A stretch of DNA of 64,000 nt from NCBI GenBank assembly GCA_963701265.1, contig OY969581.1, positions 930,001 to 994,000 of the forward strand, written 5' to 3'. The position numbers and the translations under genes were made by a program. This document shows positions 7,572 through 16,362 of this stretch, piece by piece. Within the stretch, counting starts at the first letter, position 1, and each line of letters opens with the position of its first letter. The notes under the pieces were generated by a model, which did not search any database, had not been told where the DNA came from, and was given only the letters and a program-made list of their open reading frames with translations. The stretch comes from VRUE01 sp963701265. GTDB lineage: Bacteria > Actinomycetota > Thermoleophilia > Solirubrobacterales > 70-9.

Positions 7572-9719
7572 CTACTTGATGAAGAGCATCTCCTCGTACT
7601 TCGGCAGCGGCCAGAGGTCGTCGGCGACGACCTTCTCCAGCTTGTCGGCCGCCTCGCGGACCGCAGCGCTCTTGGCGAGCTGCTCGTCGCGGGCGAGGAT
7701 CGCCCAGTCAAGACCCTCGACGCCCGGGTCGGCGTTGGCCTTCTCCAGCGCGTCGAGCGCGGTCGAGAGCTCCTCGACCAGGCCACGAACCTCGCCTTCG
7801 AGACTGGATACTCCCGCCTCGGAGATCAGCGCAAGGTGGCGCAGCGCAGCCGGCAGCAGCATCGTCTTGGCGATCGAGAACGTCGTCTCCGCCTCAATGT
7901 TGGCCCGTAGCGCGTACTGCTCGATCCAGACCTCGAAGCGCGACTCCAGCTCCCGTTTGGAGAGCACGCTGTATTTCTCGAAGGCGGCGACCGAGTCGTC
8001 GGCCACCACCTCGAGCAGCGCGTCCGGCGTCGTTTTCAGGTTCTTCAGCCCGCGCTGCTCAGCCTCGGCGTGCCACTCCTCCGAGTAGTTGTCGCCGCTG
8101 AAGCAGATCCGCTTGTTGGCGACGTAGGCCTCCTTGACCACCTCGATCGCCGCCTCGGCTGCATCCATGCCGCCGCTGATCTTCGTCTCCAGCTTGTCGG
8201 ACATCTCGTCGATCGCCTCGGCGGCAATCGTGTTCAGCACGGTGTTGGGGAAGGCGAGCGACATGCTCGACCCCAGCGCCCGGAACTCGAACTTGTTGCC
8301 GGTAAAGGCGAAGGGCGAGGTGCGGTTGCGATCGCCACCGTCCTTCGGTAGCGGCGGCAGAACCGTCGCCCCGAGGTCGAGGAACGAGGCGGGCGTGTGG
8401 GGGTCACCCTCGCCGCTCGCGATCGCCTCGAAGACCTTGTCCAGTTCGGCGCCGAGGAAGATCGAGATGATCGCCGGCGGTGCCTCGTTGGCGCCAAGGC
8501 GATGATCCTGGCCAATATTTGCGGCCGAGGCGCGCAGCAGCCCCTGGTGCTTGTTGACCGCCTGGATCACCGCCGCGCAGAAGAAGAGGAAGTGAACGTT
8601 GTCAGCGGGGGTATCGCCTGGGTTGAGCAGGTTGCTGCCCGTGTCGGTGCTCATCGACCAGTTGTTGTGCTTGCCCGAGCCGTTGACGCCGGCGAAGGGC
8701 TTCTCGTGCAGCAGGCAGACCAGGCCGTAGCGGCGGGAGACGTTTTCGAGCACCCGCATCAGCAGTTGCTGATGGTCGGAGCCGACGTTGGAGTTCTCGA
8801 ACATCGGCGCGATCTCGTACTGCGCCGGCGCGACCTCGTTGTGACGGGTCTTGACCGGGATGCCGAGCTTGCGCATCTCCAGCTCGGACTCGAGCATGAA
8901 GGCGAGCACCCGCTCGGGAATCGTGCCGAAGTAGTGGTCGTCGAGTTCCTGGCCCTTCGGCGGCTTGGCGCCGAAGAGGGTGCGGCCGGTGGAGACCAGG
9001 TCGGGGCGCTCGAAGAAGTACTGCTCGTCGATCAGGAAGTACTCCTGCTCGGGCCCGACCGTGGTGAAGACCCGTTTGCTCTCCGTGTCGCCGAGCAGCC
9101 CAAGGGCCCTGATCGCCGAGCCCGAGAGCGCGTCCATCGAGCGCAGCAGCGGGATCTTGGCGTCGAGCGCCTCGCCGGTCCAGGAGGCGAAGGCGGTCGG
9201 GATGCAGAGCAGCGAGCCGTTCGGGTTCTCGAGGATGAAAGCGGGGCTGGTTGGGTCCCAGGCGGTGTAGCCGCGGGCCTCGAAGGTTTCGCGCACGCCG
9301 CCGGTTGGGAAGGAGGAGGCGTCGGGCTCGCCCTGGATCAGCTCTTTGCCGGAGAAACCGGCCAGCGCCTTGCCTTCGCTGCCGGCCGGCTCGAAGAAGG
9401 AGTCATGCTTCTCGGCGGTGGAGCCGGTGAGCGGCTGGAAGACGTGGGTGAAGTGGGTGGCGCCCTTCTCCAGGGCCCAGTCCTTCATCGCCGAGGCGAC
9501 GGCGTCGGCGGTATCCCGATCGATCGCCTCGCCGGCTTCGAGGTTGGCCTGCAGCTTCTCGAAGACGTCGCTGGGCAGGCGTTCGCGCTGGACGGAGACG
9601 GAGAAGACGTTGGCGCCGAAAGCTTCGTTCTCGGGCAGGGTCAGGTCGATAGCGCCTATGGCCCCTCCGTTGGCGCTCCACTGGGCTGCGGTCACGTTCT
9701 GCTGGCGGATACGGGTCAT
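7572..9719 (-). CDS. glnN: Type III glutamine synthetase
   Basis: 715 residues, the length of GSIII, far longer than GSI (~470). It condenses glutamate and ammonia to glutamine with ATP. GSIII hallmarks are visible: an N-terminal block with W, G-x-x-T-H-F-T-H-V-F-Q-P-L-T and K-H-D-S-F; the catalytic-core stretch G-P-E-Q-E-Y-F-L-I; and K-T-R-H-N-E-V-A-P-A-Q-Y-E near the centre. F-A-G-V-N-G-S-G-K-H-N-N-W-S and A-N-E-A-P-P-A-I-I-S follow. The gene is monocistronic, with a palindrome (9834-9849) in its upstream region and a 112-bp element just after its stop. The Amt/P-II operon at 21 kb belongs to the same nitrogen-assimilation function. Confidence 0.93.
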   Translation of the reverse strand: MTRIRQQNVTAAQWSANGGAIGAIDLTLPENEAFGANVFSVSVQRERLPSDVFEKLQANLEAGEAIDRDTADAVASAMKDWALEKGATHFTHVFQPLTGSTAEKHDSFFEPAGSEGKALAGFSGKELIQGEPDASSFPTGGVRETFEARGYTAWDPTSPAFILENPNGSLLCIPTAFASWTGEALDAKIPLLRSMDALSGSAIRALGLLGDTESKRVFTTVGPEQEYFLIDEQYFFERPDLVSTGRTLFGAKPPKGQELDDHYFGTIPERVLAFMLESELEMRKLGIPVKTRHNEVAPAQYEIAPMFENSNVGSDHQQLLMRVLENVSRRYGLVCLLHEKPFAGVNGSGKHNNWSMSTDTGSNLLNPGDTPADNVHFLFFCAAVIQAVNKHQGLLRASAANIGQDHRLGANEAPPAIISIFLGAELDKVFEAIASGEGDPHTPASFLDLGATVLPPLPKDGGDRNRTSPFAFTGNKFEFRALGSSMSLAFPNTVLNTIAAEAIDEMSDKLETKISGGMDAAEAAIEVVKEAYVANKRICFSGDNYSEEWHAEAEQRGLKNLKTTPDALLEVVADDSVAAFEKYSVLSKRELESRFEVWIEQYALRANIEAETTFSIAKTMLLPAALRHLALISEAGVSSLEGEVRGLVEELSTALDALEKANADPGVEGLDWAILARDEQLAKSAAVREAADKLEKVVADDLWPLPKYEEMLFIK

Positions 9720-9833
9720 CGCTCTAGTCGTCCCTCGCTTGGCGTCGCGCCCGGTCGGCAGGCACGGTCGGTTACCGGTCTACTCCCTTTACAAGAGCCA
9801 AAAGAGCCTAATACCCATGGCTCAAAGATGCCT

Positions 9834-9849
9834 TTGTACTCGGGTACAA
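9834..9849. promoter_or_regulatory. Palindrome TTGTAC-N4-GTACAA upstream of glnN
   Basis: TTGTAC at 9834-9839 and GTACAA at 9844-9849 are separated by four bases. A further half-site CTTGTAC begins at 9864. The cluster sits 115-150 bases before the glnN start in the 172-base stretch 9720-9891 that must hold its promoter. This looks like an operator for a dimeric regulator, possibly nitrogen-responsive; the regulator is not identified. Confidence 0.45.
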
Positions 9850-9891
9850 GGATCGCTGAGGCGCCTTGTACTGGCTGTCGGCGCTTGGTCC

Positions 9892-10410
9892 TCAGGCGCC
9901 GAAGGGAGCGGCGGCCAGCAGGCCGAGCGGGTGGCGCAGGCGAAAGCCACCGCCCGAGCGCATGTATTCGCTCCAGCCGGGGCCGGTGCGGTCGCCGTCG
10001 TCGGTCATCGATGTGTCCCAGCGCAGGCCGGCGATGACGGCGAAGACGTGCTCGTGGTTGGCGTAGATCCGCACCCAGCTGCCGGCGCCGCCACCGCCCC
10101 AGCGCATGAAGCCGGTCGAGTCGAGCGGCGATTCGAGCAGGCCGGCGGCGTGCAGGACGTAGCTGACCGAGCCCGAGCAGTCATAGCCGGCCGAGTCCCA
10201 GGCGCGGTGCCCGCCGCCCCAGCGGTAGGGACGATGGCTGATCCGGTTGGCGGCTTCGATCATCGCCTCGACCGCGGGTGGCGCCGAGGCCGGCGCCACG
10301 GCGCGGCCGCTGGGCAGCAGGGTCGCCTGCGGCACGGTAGCGCCGGCACTCGACGCAACCGCCACCGAACACGCACAAACCGCAAGCAGAATCGTCCCCC
10401 GCCTCAGCAT
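9892..10410 (-). CDS. Secreted NlpC/P60-like peptidoglycan hydrolase
   Basis: 172 residues with an N-terminal signal peptide (MLRRGTILLAVCACSVAVAS, cleavage near A-G-A). The body is a short papain-like NlpC/P60 domain: Y-R-W-G-G-G-H, then the nucleophile in Y-D-C-S-G-S-V-S-Y-V-L (cysteine near residue 92), and a histidine in H-E-H-V-F-A-V-I-A-G. These enzymes cut stem-peptide bonds in the cell wall. There is no binding domain, so it probably acts as a small free hydrolase. It is followed by the glnN promoter region on the same strand. Confidence 0.75.
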   Translation of the reverse strand: MLRRGTILLAVCACSVAVASSAGATVPQATLLPSGRAVAPASAPPAVEAMIEAANRISHRPYRWGGGHRAWDSAGYDCSGSVSYVLHAAGLLESPLDSTGFMRWGGGGAGSWVRIYANHEHVFAVIAGLRWDTSMTDDGDRTGPGWSEYMRSGGGFRLRHPLGLLAAAPFGA

Positions 10411-10444
10411 GAAGTCCCTCTATCGGCAGCCCGACCAGGAGGCT

Positions 10445-11041
10445 TTAAGCGAGATCCGGCACCGCGTCGGCGGCGATCAGTGCACCCATGAGGACGCCGA
10501 GGAGCAGATCGCGGAGCTCGTCGCGCTCGATGTCGCGGTGCTCGACCCAATTGAGACAGGCCCCATCGATGAACCAGAGCCAGCCGCTGATCGCAGTTCG
10601 CGCCTTCGGCGGTGGCTCTTGCGCGTACAGGGCCTCGAGGATCCGCTGCGCTGTCTTCAGGCGCACTTCTTCGATCAGCTCGCGGATCTCGGCAACGCCC
10701 GCGGCGCTTCGCATCAGGTTCTTGTAGGCGACCGCGTTTTCCGCGATCAGCGCAAGGAACGCATCGAGGCTGCCCTTCAGCTGCTCGACCGGGGGAAGGT
10801 CGGGCTCCGGTTCCGTCCGCTCCCGCAGCTGCTCCGCCCAGGCGCTCAGTGTCTCCTCGAAATAGGCCTGCTTGCTGGGGAAATAGTGGTACAGCAGGGC
10901 CTTTGAGATTCCCACCTCGGCGGCGATCTTGCTCATCGAGAGCTTCTCGTAGGGATGGCTGGTGAAGAGCTCAGCGCCTTTCTCCAGGAGCTGGCGGCGT
11001 CGCTCGTCGACGTCGAGGCGGCGGTAGGAGGGACGGCTCAC
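10445..11041 (-). CDS. TetR/AcrR family transcriptional regulator
   Basis: 198 residues from a GTG start. The N-terminal helix-turn-helix is typical: R-R-R-Q-L-L-E-K-G-A-E-L-F, then L-S-M-S-K-I-A-A-E-V-G-I-S-K-A-L-L-Y-H-Y-F-P-S-K near residues 30-60. The remaining helices form the ligand and dimer domain, which gives no clue to the inducer. It is divergent from the DUF2339 gene; two inverted copies of a 21-bp site lie between them (11059-11111), suggesting it controls itself and that gene. Confidence 0.88.
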   Translation of the reverse strand: MSRPSYRRLDVDERRRQLLEKGAELFTSHPYEKLSMSKIAAEVGISKALLYHYFPSKQAYFEETLSAWAEQLRERTEPEPDLPPVEQLKGSLDAFLALIAENAVAYKNLMRSAAGVAEIRELIEEVRLKTAQRILEALYAQEPPPKARTAISGWLWFIDGACLNWVEHRDIERDELRDLLLGVLMGALIAADAVPDLA

Positions 11042-11058
11042 GCGCGGATTGTACCGCC

Positions 11059-11111
11059 TTGCTGACCGATGGTTGACAAGATTGCTACGGTTATCAACCG
11101 ACGGTCAACAA
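11059..11111. promoter_or_regulatory. Paired inverted operators between tetR and the DUF2339 gene
   Basis: Site 1 (11059-11079) reads TTGCTGACCGATGGTTGACAA. Site 2 (11091-11111), read on the other strand, is TTGTTGACCGTCGGTTGATAA. They agree at 17 of 21 positions and are 11 bases apart in opposite orientation, and each is itself partly palindromic (ACCG/CGGT). This is the expected layout for a repressor that binds its own divergent promoter region. Confidence 0.6.
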
Positions 11112-11134
11112 GCAATCCACAGAAGGGGAGACTG

Positions 11135-12832
11135 ATGCACAGCGAGAGACTCGACCAACCGGCGGGCAACGGGGAAAATCCCCCGCCCGCGCCTATCAAC
11201 CCGATGTCCCGAATCGAGTTCGAGCGCCTCTTCGGCGGCCGGGTGCTTGCCTGGATCGGTGGTCTCGCGACCCTTCTCGGCGTCGTCTTCCTGATGCGCA
11301 GCGCCGTGGACAGCGGCTGGTTCACAGAGGAGATTCGGACCCTGGCCGCAGCGTTCGGATCCTTGCTGCTCCTCGTCCTCGGCGTCTGGCTGCACGAAAG
11401 GAAGGGGCGCCTCGAGGTGGCCCGTATTGCGGTCGCCGTCGCGATTCCCGGCCTATTTGCCACAACCGTCGTCGCCGCCCAGGCCTACGACCTGATCTCG
11501 CCCGTTCTCGGCCTCGAGCTGGGGGCGCTGATCGGCGTCATCGGAGTGACGATCGCGGTGCGCTGGTCCTCGATGCTCGTCGCCGGCGTCGGCATGCTCG
11601 GCGCCCTGGCCGCGCCGATGCTGGTCGGCACGACGGGCGAGGGTGGCTCGATCGCCTTCGTCGCCATAGCTCTCGCCGCCAGCGTCGGTGTTCTTCTCTG
11701 GCAGCGCTGGCACTGGTTGTCGCTCGCGGCCTTCGCCGTCTCGGCTCCCCAGCTGATCTCCTGGATCCACAAGAGCGGTTTCATCACCTTTGAGGGGCTT
11801 TCCAATCCCACTGAACCGTCCCTGCTGGTCCTTGCGGCCCTGGTCGGGTTCTGGGTCCTTTACGCCGCCGCGGCCTTCGGCTACGAGTTGCGGGCCCGGG
11901 GCGAAGAGAAGCTCCCGATCTCCTCCTGGCTGCTGCTCCTCTGCAGCAGCGTGTTCGTGGTCGGCGCCGGCTGCATCGTCATCGGCGATGACTCGGCGCT
12001 CGCCCTGAACGCCTGGATCTTTGGCTTCGCCGCCGTCCATCTCCTGCTCGGGGGTGCCGCCATTCGCCTCGGCATCCATCGCGAAATCGGCTCGCTCCTG
12101 ACCGGAGGAGGGGTCGCGCTCGGCAGCATCGGGCTCGCCAACGCCTTCGACGGACCCACCCTGGTTGCTGTCTGGTCGGCGATGGCCACAGCTCTGGCCT
12201 ACATGGCGACGCGCGCGGACCGCAGTTCCGCGCCAACGCTCTCCGACGCGCAGCGGCTGCTGATCGGGGCGTTTGCGTTCCTCGCCCTGGGGATCGTGCA
12301 CTTGCTGGTCGTCGAGGCACCGCCCTACGCGATCGTCGATGGGGTCGAGGATCTCGGCAGCTCCCTGGTCGCTATCGCCTGCTGCGCGGGTGCAGCGCTC
12401 GCCTGCTGGTACTGGGGTCGCCAGATCGAACCGAAGACCGCAACCGCGGCGGGCTTCCTCGGCGCCACCGGGTTCGTCTACCTCGGTTCGGTTCTGATCA
12501 TCGACGCGATCGGCGCCAACGACGGCGGCGAAGCGCGCGAGATCGGCCAGGCCTGGCTCTCGGCCTTCTGGGCTGCTACCGGCCTCGGCGCGGTCGTCTG
12601 GGGCATGCTGCGCAAGTCGCCGAAAACCCGCCTGGGTGGTCTGGCGCTGCTTACGGTTGCGATCGCCAAGGTCTGGACTTACGACCTTGCCGAGCTGGAA
12701 GAGCTGGCGCGGGCCCTCTCCTTCGTCGCCCTGGGCCTGTTGCTGCTGACCGGCGCCTTCGCCTACCAGCGCTTCAAGCCGGAGGAAGGCGAAGGTGAGG
12801 TCGAAGCGCCGGACCCCCAGGCATCTCTATAG
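11135..12832 (+). CDS. DUF2339 polytopic membrane protein
   Basis: 565 residues from the ATG at 11135, which has AGGGGAG four bases upstream; the frame is open further but starts inside the operator. After ~45 polar, proline-rich residues, the rest is almost entirely hydrophobic helices (a dozen or more), ending in a charged tail. The opening E-R-L-F-G-G-R-V-L-A-W-I-G-G-L-A motif is the signature of DUF2339 membrane proteins, whose function is unknown. It is probably regulated by the divergent TetR protein; a transport or stress role would be guesswork. Confidence 0.8.
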   Translation: MHSERLDQPAGNGENPPPAPINPMSRIEFERLFGGRVLAWIGGLATLLGVVFLMRSAVDSGWFTEEIRTLAAAFGSLLLLVLGVWLHERKGRLEVARIAVAVAIPGLFATTVVAAQAYDLISPVLGLELGALIGVIGVTIAVRWSSMLVAGVGMLGALAAPMLVGTTGEGGSIAFVAIALAASVGVLLWQRWHWLSLAAFAVSAPQLISWIHKSGFITFEGLSNPTEPSLLVLAALVGFWVLYAAAAFGYELRARGEEKLPISSWLLLLCSSVFVVGAGCIVIGDDSALALNAWIFGFAAVHLLLGGAAIRLGIHREIGSLLTGGGVALGSIGLANAFDGPTLVAVWSAMATALAYMATRADRSSAPTLSDAQRLLIGAFAFLALGIVHLLVVEAPPYAIVDGVEDLGSSLVAIACCAGAALACWYWGRQIEPKTATAAGFLGATGFVYLGSVLIIDAIGANDGGEAREIGQAWLSAFWAATGLGAVVWGMLRKSPKTRLGGLALLTVAIAKVWTYDLAELEELARALSFVALGLLLLTGAFAYQRFKPEEGEGEVEAPDPQASL

Positions 12833-12892
12833 CCTGGGGCCCCGGCGGTCCCACCGCACGAACAAGCCAAAAACTCGGAGGAAGCCAGTCAA

Positions 12893-14893
12893 ATGTTCGT
12901 ATCGAAGGCCGCCGTCGTCGGCGGCGGCACCATGGGCGGTGAGATCGCCCAGGCGATCGCCGCGGCCGACATTCCCGTCGTCGTCAAGGACATCGACCAG
13001 AAGTTCGTCGACGCCGCGGTTGAGAAGGCACGCGCCGTCACCGAGGGTCAGCTCGCCCGCCTGGTCAAGAAGGAGAAGCTGACCCAGGAGCAGGCCGATG
13101 CCCGTCTCGCCGAGGTGATGGGCCTCGTCACCGGCACCACCACCTACGAGGAGTTCGGCGACGTCGACTTCGTGATCGAGGCCGTGCCGGAGCGGATGGA
13201 GATCAAGCAGGCGGTCTTCCGCGAGCTCGACGCCGTCACTCCCGGCCACGCGATCCTCTCCTCCAACACCTCCTCGCTCTCGATCACCGAGATGGGCGAA
13301 ACGACGCTGCGCCCCGACAAGGTCGTCGGCTTCCACTTCTTCTATCCGGCCTCGGTGATGCCGCTGGTCGAGGTGATCGCCGGTGAAGACACCTCCGAGG
13401 AGACCGCCACCGTCGCCTACAACTTCGCCCAGGCGATCAAGAAGCAGCCGATCGTCTGCGGCGAGGTGCCCGGCTTCGTCGTCAACCGCATCCTGATGGC
13501 GACGATCGGCGAGATCTGGCGGGTTCAAGAGGAGAAAGGTCTCTCGTTGAAGGCGATCGACGAGGCGATCGCGGCTGCCCAGGTGGCGCCGATGGGCCCC
13601 TTCTTCCTCACCGATCTGCTCGGCCTCGACACCGTGCTGCACGTCGCCGAGCATCTCGCCGAGTCCTACGGCGAGACCTTCTACGTCCACAAGGGCCTGC
13701 AGCAACTGGTCGCCGATGGCAAGCTCGGCGCCAAGTCCGGCGGCGAGGGCTTCTTCAAGGAGGGTGAGCAGAACATCCCCGGCGATGCCGAGCCGGACGC
13801 CGAGGAGCTGGTTGCGCTCTTCACCTGCCGCGCTCTGATCGAGTCCTGCCTGCTGGTCGAGGAGGGCGTCTGCTCGGTCCGCGATATCGACCTCGGGATG
13901 ATGGCCGGCGCCGGCCTCGACCCGCGCCGCGGGCTCCTGCCGCCGTTCTGGAAAGCCGACATCGAGGGCCTCGATGTCGTGCTCGAGCGGATGGAGGGCT
14001 TGCAGGAGCGCCACGGGGATCGCTTCGCCCCGCCGCTCTTGTTGCGGCGCCTGGTTGCCCAGGGTCGCTTCGGGATGAAGTCCGGCCAGGGCTTCTACCC
14101 CTACCCCCGGCCCGATGAGGGCGATCAGGCCGAGACGGTCAAGCTGGAGACGCGCGGCGATGTCGCGATCGCCTGGCTCGCCAACGCGCCGATGAATGCG
14201 GTCTCGCCGGACGTGATCCGCGACCTGAAGATCGTCTGGGAGCGGATCAAGGCGGCCGACGGCGTGGGAGCGATGGTGATCGCCTCCTCGGTCCCTGTCG
14301 TCTTCTCCGCCGGCGCCGACATCAAGGCCTTCACCCAGATGGACGAGGGTGGCGGCGAGGAGTTGATCAACACCGCCCACGCCCTGCTGCGCGACTTCGG
14401 TCAGGCCCCGGTGGCGACGATCGCCGCCGTCAACGCGATCGCCTTCGGTGGCGGTTGCGAGGTGGCGATGGCCTGCGACGTGCGGATCGGCGCCGAGGCA
14501 GCCGTCTTCGGCCAGCCCGAGATCAAGCTCGGGATCATTCCCGGCTTTGGCGGCACCCAGCGCCTGCCCCGCCTGGTCGGGCCCAACAAGGCGCTGGAGA
14601 TGAACCTGGTCGGCGACGCGATCCTCGCCGGCGAGGCGCTGGAAGCGGGCCTCGTCAACCGCGTCGTCCCCGACCACGAGCTGTTTGAGACGGCGCTGAT
14701 GTGGGGCCGCAAGTTGGCCGCCCAGGCGCCGCTGGCGCTGGAGCAGATCAAGCGCGTCTCCCACGCTGGCGACCTGGACGATGGAATCGAGGCCGAGAAG
14801 CAGGGCTTCGCCGCCGCCTTCCGCAGCGAGGACGCCAAGGAGGGCATCGGCGCCTTCCTCGGCAAGCGCACGCCGAAGTGGAGCGGCAAGTAG
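12893..14893 (+). CDS. Fused 3-hydroxyacyl-CoA dehydrogenase / enoyl-CoA hydratase
   Basis: 666 residues with a clear Shine-Dalgarno (GGAGG). The N-terminal half is the NAD-dependent 3-hydroxyacyl-CoA dehydrogenase: V-V-G-G-G-T-M-G at residues 8-15, S-S-N-T-S-S-L-S-I, G-F-H-F-F-Y-P-A, then a duplicated C-terminal dehydrogenase domain. The last ~240 residues are a crotonase fold: A-G-A-D-I-K-A-F oxyanion motif, G-G-G-C-E-V-A-M-A-C-D, and G-F-G-G-T-Q-R-L-P-R. Domain order is dehydrogenase first, hydratase second, the reverse of E. coli FadB and like the archaeal-type bifunctional proteins. It would perform two consecutive steps of beta-oxidation. The sirtuin gene follows after 17 bases. Confidence 0.92.
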   Translation: MFVSKAAVVGGGTMGGEIAQAIAAADIPVVVKDIDQKFVDAAVEKARAVTEGQLARLVKKEKLTQEQADARLAEVMGLVTGTTTYEEFGDVDFVIEAVPERMEIKQAVFRELDAVTPGHAILSSNTSSLSITEMGETTLRPDKVVGFHFFYPASVMPLVEVIAGEDTSEETATVAYNFAQAIKKQPIVCGEVPGFVVNRILMATIGEIWRVQEEKGLSLKAIDEAIAAAQVAPMGPFFLTDLLGLDTVLHVAEHLAESYGETFYVHKGLQQLVADGKLGAKSGGEGFFKEGEQNIPGDAEPDAEELVALFTCRALIESCLLVEEGVCSVRDIDLGMMAGAGLDPRRGLLPPFWKADIEGLDVVLERMEGLQERHGDRFAPPLLLRRLVAQGRFGMKSGQGFYPYPRPDEGDQAETVKLETRGDVAIAWLANAPMNAVSPDVIRDLKIVWERIKAADGVGAMVIASSVPVVFSAGADIKAFTQMDEGGGEELINTAHALLRDFGQAPVATIAAVNAIAFGGGCEVAMACDVRIGAEAAVFGQPEIKLGIIPGFGGTQRLPRLVGPNKALEMNLVGDAILAGEALEAGLVNRVVPDHELFETALMWGRKLAAQAPLALEQIKRVSHAGDLDDGIEAEKQGFAAAFRSEDAKEGIGAFLGKRTPKWSGK

Positions 14894-14910
14894 ACATTGC
14901 GGCAGGCGCC

Positions 14911-15654
14911 GTGACGGACGTCGAGCGACTGGCGGAGCTGGTCCGCCAGTCGCGCTCGACCGTCGCCCTGACCGGGGCCGGGGTCTCGGTTCCCTCCGGG
15001 ATCCCCGATTTCCGCACGCCCGAGACGGGCCTCTGGGCGAACGTCGACCCGATGGAGGTCGCCCACATCGACGTCTTCGAGCGCGATCCGGCCCGCTTCT
15101 GGTCCTACTACCGGCCGCGCTTTCAGTCGCTGGGCGACAAGCGACCGAACGGCGCCCACGAGGCGCTCGCCGAGCTCGAGCGCCAGGGACTGATCGAGGG
15201 TGTGATCACGCAGAACATCGACCGGCTGCACGGCGCCGCCGGCTCGCAGGACGTGGTCGAGGTACATGGCTCGATCGCGACCTCCACGTGCAGGAGCTGC
15301 GAGGCGTCCTATGGCCTCGACGAGATGGACGCGCTCTTCGATGCCGACGGCGTCGCCTTCTGCGCCAGCTGCACCGGCCCGGTCAAGCCCGATGTCGTGC
15401 TCTTCGGCGAGATGCTCCCCGAGGCCGCGATGAGGCGGGCGCAGGAACTTGCCGAGGGCGCCGAGCTGTTGATCTGCGCCGGCTCGTCGCTCGCTGTCTA
15501 CCCGGTCGCGAGCCTCCCTGCGCTCACCCTCGAACGAAGTGGCAAGCTGGCGATCATCACCAAGGGGCCAACCCCGTACGACACCGAGGCCGCGTTGAAG
15601 CTGGAGGGCGAGATCGACGCCGAGCTCGGGGCGCTGCTGCTGGCACTGGGCTGA
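14911..15654 (+). CDS. cobB: NAD-dependent protein deacylase (sirtuin)
   Basis: 247 residues from GTG 14911. Sir2 fold: G-A-G-V-S-V-P-S-G-I-P-D-F-R at 22-35, T-Q-N-I-D-R-L-H, and catalytic histidine in E-V-H-G-S near residue 119. The zinc cysteines occur as C-R-S-C (~127-130) and C-A-S-C (~151-154), followed by K-P-D-V-V-L-F-G-E and C-A-G-S-S-L-A-V-Y. It removes acetyl or other acyl groups from lysines, using NAD. Lying 17 bases after the beta-oxidation fusion, it may be co-transcribed and adjust acyl-CoA enzymes; that is inferred from position only. Confidence 0.9.
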   Translation: MTDVERLAELVRQSRSTVALTGAGVSVPSGIPDFRTPETGLWANVDPMEVAHIDVFERDPARFWSYYRPRFQSLGDKRPNGAHEALAELERQGLIEGVITQNIDRLHGAAGSQDVVEVHGSIATSTCRSCEASYGLDEMDALFDADGVAFCASCTGPVKPDVVLFGEMLPEAAMRRAQELAEGAELLICAGSSLAVYPVASLPALTLERSGKLAIITKGPTPYDTEAALKLEGEIDAELGALLLALG

Positions 15655-15667
15655 TCGACGGCCCGGA

Positions 15668-16357
15668 ATGGCCGCGCCCAACAGCCATATGCTCATCGCG
15701 ATGGAGATGCCCTTGCCCGCCGCCGTGGTCTTCGACAACGACGGCCTCCTGCTCGACACCGAGTCGGTCTGGACCCGGGCCGAGGAAGACCTCTTCGAGC
15801 GCCGCGGTCTCGCCTTCACTCCCCAGCACAAGCACGAGCTGGTCGGCACCTCGGCTGAGATCGCCGGTGGCATCCTCGAGCGGCGTCTGGGTGAGCCCGG
15901 CCGCGCGCCCGAGTTGATCGAGGAGCTCAACGAGCTGGTCGTCGCCGAGCTCGAGCACGGGGTGGAGGCGATGGTCGGCGCCGGCGAGCTGCTGCACCAG
16001 CTGAAGCGGCGAGGCACCCCGATCGGCCTCGTCTCCAACTCTCCGCTCGTCTTCGTTCAGCGCTCGCTGGAGATCGTCGGCTTCACCGACCACTTCGACG
16101 TCGTTCTCAGCGCCCACGAAGTGGCGGCGCCGAAGCCAGCGCCCGACCCTTATCTGGAGGCCTGCCGCCGTCTCGGCGTTGAGCCTGGCCCGTCGGTGAT
16201 CGCGCTGGAGGACTCGCCGACCGGAGTGGCCGCGGCGCGGGCGGCGGGGCTGACGGTAATTGGTGTGCCGTCGCTGGAAGGCATCGCTCTGGACGAGGCT
16301 CACGAGATCGCCGAGTCACTGCTCGACGCCGTGGTCTCGCGCCACCTGGCGCTCTAG
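15668..16357 (+). CDS. HAD-superfamily phosphatase, phosphoglucomutase-like
   Basis: 229 residues from the first ATG; later ATGs at residues 8 and 12 are also possible, and the fold starts only near residue 18. HAD motifs: V-F-D-N-D-G-L-L-L-D-T-E (nucleophile aspartate; the second position is N, so the usual D-x-D is D-N-D), G-L-V-S-N-S, and A-P-K-P-A-P-D-P-Y with E-D-S-P-T-G-V. The cap is the helical C1 type found in beta-phosphoglucomutase and 2-deoxyglucose-6-phosphatase. Substrate unknown. It starts 14 bases after the sirtuin gene. Confidence 0.82.
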   Translation: MAAPNSHMLIAMEMPLPAAVVFDNDGLLLDTESVWTRAEEDLFERRGLAFTPQHKHELVGTSAEIAGGILERRLGEPGRAPELIEELNELVVAELEHGVEAMVGAGELLHQLKRRGTPIGLVSNSPLVFVQRSLEIVGFTDHFDVVLSAHEVAAPKPAPDPYLEACRRLGVEPGPSVIALEDSPTGVAAARAAGLTVIGVPSLEGIALDEAHEIAESLLDAVVSRHLAL

Positions 16358-16362
16358 GCGGG

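Noticed and set aside
8397..10037. Long plus-strand open frame opposite glutamine synthetase III
   Set aside because: Shadow frame; translation is low-complexity Val/Glu/Gly/Arg and the minus strand carries a full GSIII.
12827..14764. Very long open frame on the minus strand opposite the dehydrogenase/hydratase fusion
   Set aside because: It is an antisense shadow caused by high GC and C-ending codons; its translation is rich in Arg/His/Gln/Asp-Gly without any family motif, and the plus-strand gene is certain.
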